From NCBI GenBank assembly GCA_029863355.1, contig JAOTVO010000158.1:1-6351 (forward strand): DNA of 6,351 bases. The letters are read 5' to 3'. The notes beneath the pieces were generated by a model. It was not told the DNA's origin and made no database searches. It saw nothing but the letters and a program-made list of their open reading frames with translations. This document shows positions 5,361 through 6,351 of this stretch, one piece after another (positions within the stretch are counted from its first letter, which is position 1; every line of letters begins with the position of its first letter). Source of the DNA: Candidatus Krumholzibacteriia bacterium (GTDB lineage Bacteria > Krumholzibacteriota > Krumholzibacteria > WVZY01 > JAKEHA01). The translations under genes and the position numbers were made by a program.

Positions 5361-6351
5361 GGTCCCTCCAGCGCCGACAACAACCGGCGGGCCACGGCGG
5401 GCCAGGCGAACGCGGCCATGTCGCGCACGAGCGGCGCGCCCCCCGCGCGCAGCGCGCGCGCGTGGGCCACCAGCTCGGTCTCGTCTTCGAAGTAGTGCAC
5501 GTCCTCTCCCGGCGGCAGGAAGTCGCGCAGCCCGCCGAAGGGCCGGGCCAGCACGGGCACCCCGCTCGCCAGCGCCTCCAGCACCGAGAGCGGCATCTCC
5601 ACGCACCCCTCGCTGTCGATCACGGGGAAGACGTAGCAATCGGCGAGGCGATGCAGCTCCTCGACGGGAACGACCTCGCGGATCACGCGCGCGCCCGCCG
5701 CCTCGAGCTGGGCGCGCACCGCGCCGTCCTCGGGCGTGCTCGTGCTCCCGACCACCAGGAGCTGCGCGCCCTCTTCGCTCGCCAGTGCGGCGAGCGCGCC
5801 GAGGTTGCGCTTGGGACGCAGGTGTCCGACGTGGAGGTAGACGGTGGCGTCCTCGCTCACGCCGTGCCGCGCGCGGAGCGCGCGCTTCTCGCCCGGCTGC
5901 GCGGGGCGGAACACACCGGTGTCCACGCCCACGGGCAGGAGTGCGGCGGGGACGGCCAGGTCGCTCAGGTGCAGGAGCGACCGGTAGGAAGGCACCAGCA
6001 CGACGTCCGGGGCCGCGCCGCGCAGAAACGCCGCGGTGAGCGCGCGGTGGTGCCGCGGGATCAGCGCCACCATGGCCAGCGCCGCGCGCGGCGCGTGGCG
6101 CCGCAGCGCGAAGGCGCGCACGAAGCTCCCCGCCGTGGCCGACGGCGCGGCGACGTAGACGACGGCGTCGGGGTGGAAGCCGCGCACCGCCGCGCGCAGC
6201 CGCGGGTGCATGAACGTCCGCGTCCCCGGCACGCGCACCGCGCCCCCGCCGTCGCCCACGTCGCTGCGATCCACGTTGACGGCGCGCACCTCGTGCTCGG
6301 CGGCGAGGGCCTGGGCGAGCGACCAGGCGAACTTCTTCACGCCCTCGTCCC
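5342..6351 (-). CDS. GT4 glycosyltransferase, N-terminus beyond the window
   Basis: This GT-B-fold glycosyltransferase is the first visible gene of the minus-strand operon and probably a cytoplasmic enzyme of surface-glycan assembly. The frame stays open to the window edge, reading DEGVKKFAWSLAQALAAEHE. In GT4 enzymes this segment normally follows a first strand and glycine-rich loop, so about 15-25 residues are likely missing. A GTG at 6340 would be a possible start but has no well-placed binding site and would delete that strand. Numbering from that codon, motifs are DAVVYVAAPSATAGS (58-72), LPVGVDTGVF (135-144), VYLHVGHLRPKRNLGAL (167-183), LLVVGS (194-199), and SEGCVEMPLSVLEALASGVP (243-262). 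The last is a variant EX7E: E248 and E255 are six residues apart rather than seven. The TAG stop is at 5342-5344, and the next gene starts 19 bases inside this one. Donor and acceptor are unknown. Confidence 0.88.
   Translation of the reverse strand, partial: DEGVKKFAWSLAQALAAEHEVRAVNVDRSDVGDGGGAVRVPGTRTFMHPRLRAAVRGFHPDAVVYVAAPSATAGSFVRAFALRRHAPRAALAMVALIPRHHRALTAAFLRGAAPDVVLVPSYRSLLHLSDLAVPAALLPVGVDTGVFRPAQPGEKRALRARHGVSEDATVYLHVGHLRPKRNLGALAALASEEGAQLLVVGSTSTPEDGAVRAQLEAAGARVIREVVPVEELHRLADCYVFPVIDSEGCVEMPLSVLEALASGVPVLARPFGGLRDFLPPGEDVHYFEDETELVAHARALRAGGAPLVRDMAAFAWPAVARRLLSALEGPCPDPR
5365..5369 (-). promoter_or_regulatory. Ribosome binding site for the nucleotidyltransferase-kinase gene
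   Basis: GGAGG on the minus strand lies 4 bases before the GTG at 5360, within the final codons of the upstream glycosyltransferase. The spacing is shorter than ideal, so translation may depend partly on ribosomes finishing the upstream gene 18 bases later. Confidence 0.5.

Noticed and set aside
5077..6039. Plus-strand open frame of 320 codons spanning parts of two minus-strand genes
   Set aside because: The translation is dominated by Arg, Ala and Pro, typical of an out-of-frame reading of GC-rich DNA, and it crosses a real gene boundary.

Overview
The window is a GC-rich stretch of bacterial DNA, and genuine coding frames end strongly in G or C. Taxonomy cannot be settled from sequence alone. 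The GC content, the frequent GTG starts and the WYRNG-type bacterial Ig-like repeat beside a dense glycosyltransferase operon would fit Myxococcota/Deltaproteobacteria-like or other high-GC environmental lineages. That is an inference and is held weakly.

Left part (1-1155, plus strand). The C-terminal tail of an unidentified gene ends at 120. It is followed by an 84-base gap holding a strong hairpin (148-180) and a good Shine-Dalgarno (191-196). Next comes a complete gene (205-1155) for a membrane-anchored extracytoplasmic protein with two related Ig-like repeats and a C-terminal cadherin-like/He_PIG-type domain.

Middle (1156-1348). This is the convergent junction between the plus-strand gene and the minus-strand operon. 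It holds two nested or adjacent inverted repeats, the larger with perfectly complementary 13-base core arms spaced 61 bases apart. Neither has a T-run typical of an intrinsic terminator.

Right part (1349-6351, minus strand). A tightly packed operon of four genes reads leftwards: a partial GT4-type glycosyltransferase (6351-5342), a two-domain protein joining a nucleotidyltransferase-like domain to a thymidylate-kinase-like P-loop domain (5360-3567), a TuaC-like GT4 glycosyltransferase (3570-2569), and a second, divergent GT4-type glycosyltransferase (2572-1349). Consecutive genes overlap by 19, 4 and 4 bases, so the set is almost certainly co-transcribed and probably translationally coupled. 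Three glycosyltransferases around one enzyme with nucleotide-binding domains indicate a surface-glycan (exopolysaccharide, capsule or O-antigen-like) locus that continues beyond the right edge. The most interesting object is the nucleotidyltransferase-kinase fusion, whose substrate cannot be read from the sequence. No mobile element, tRNA, rRNA or CRISPR was seen.
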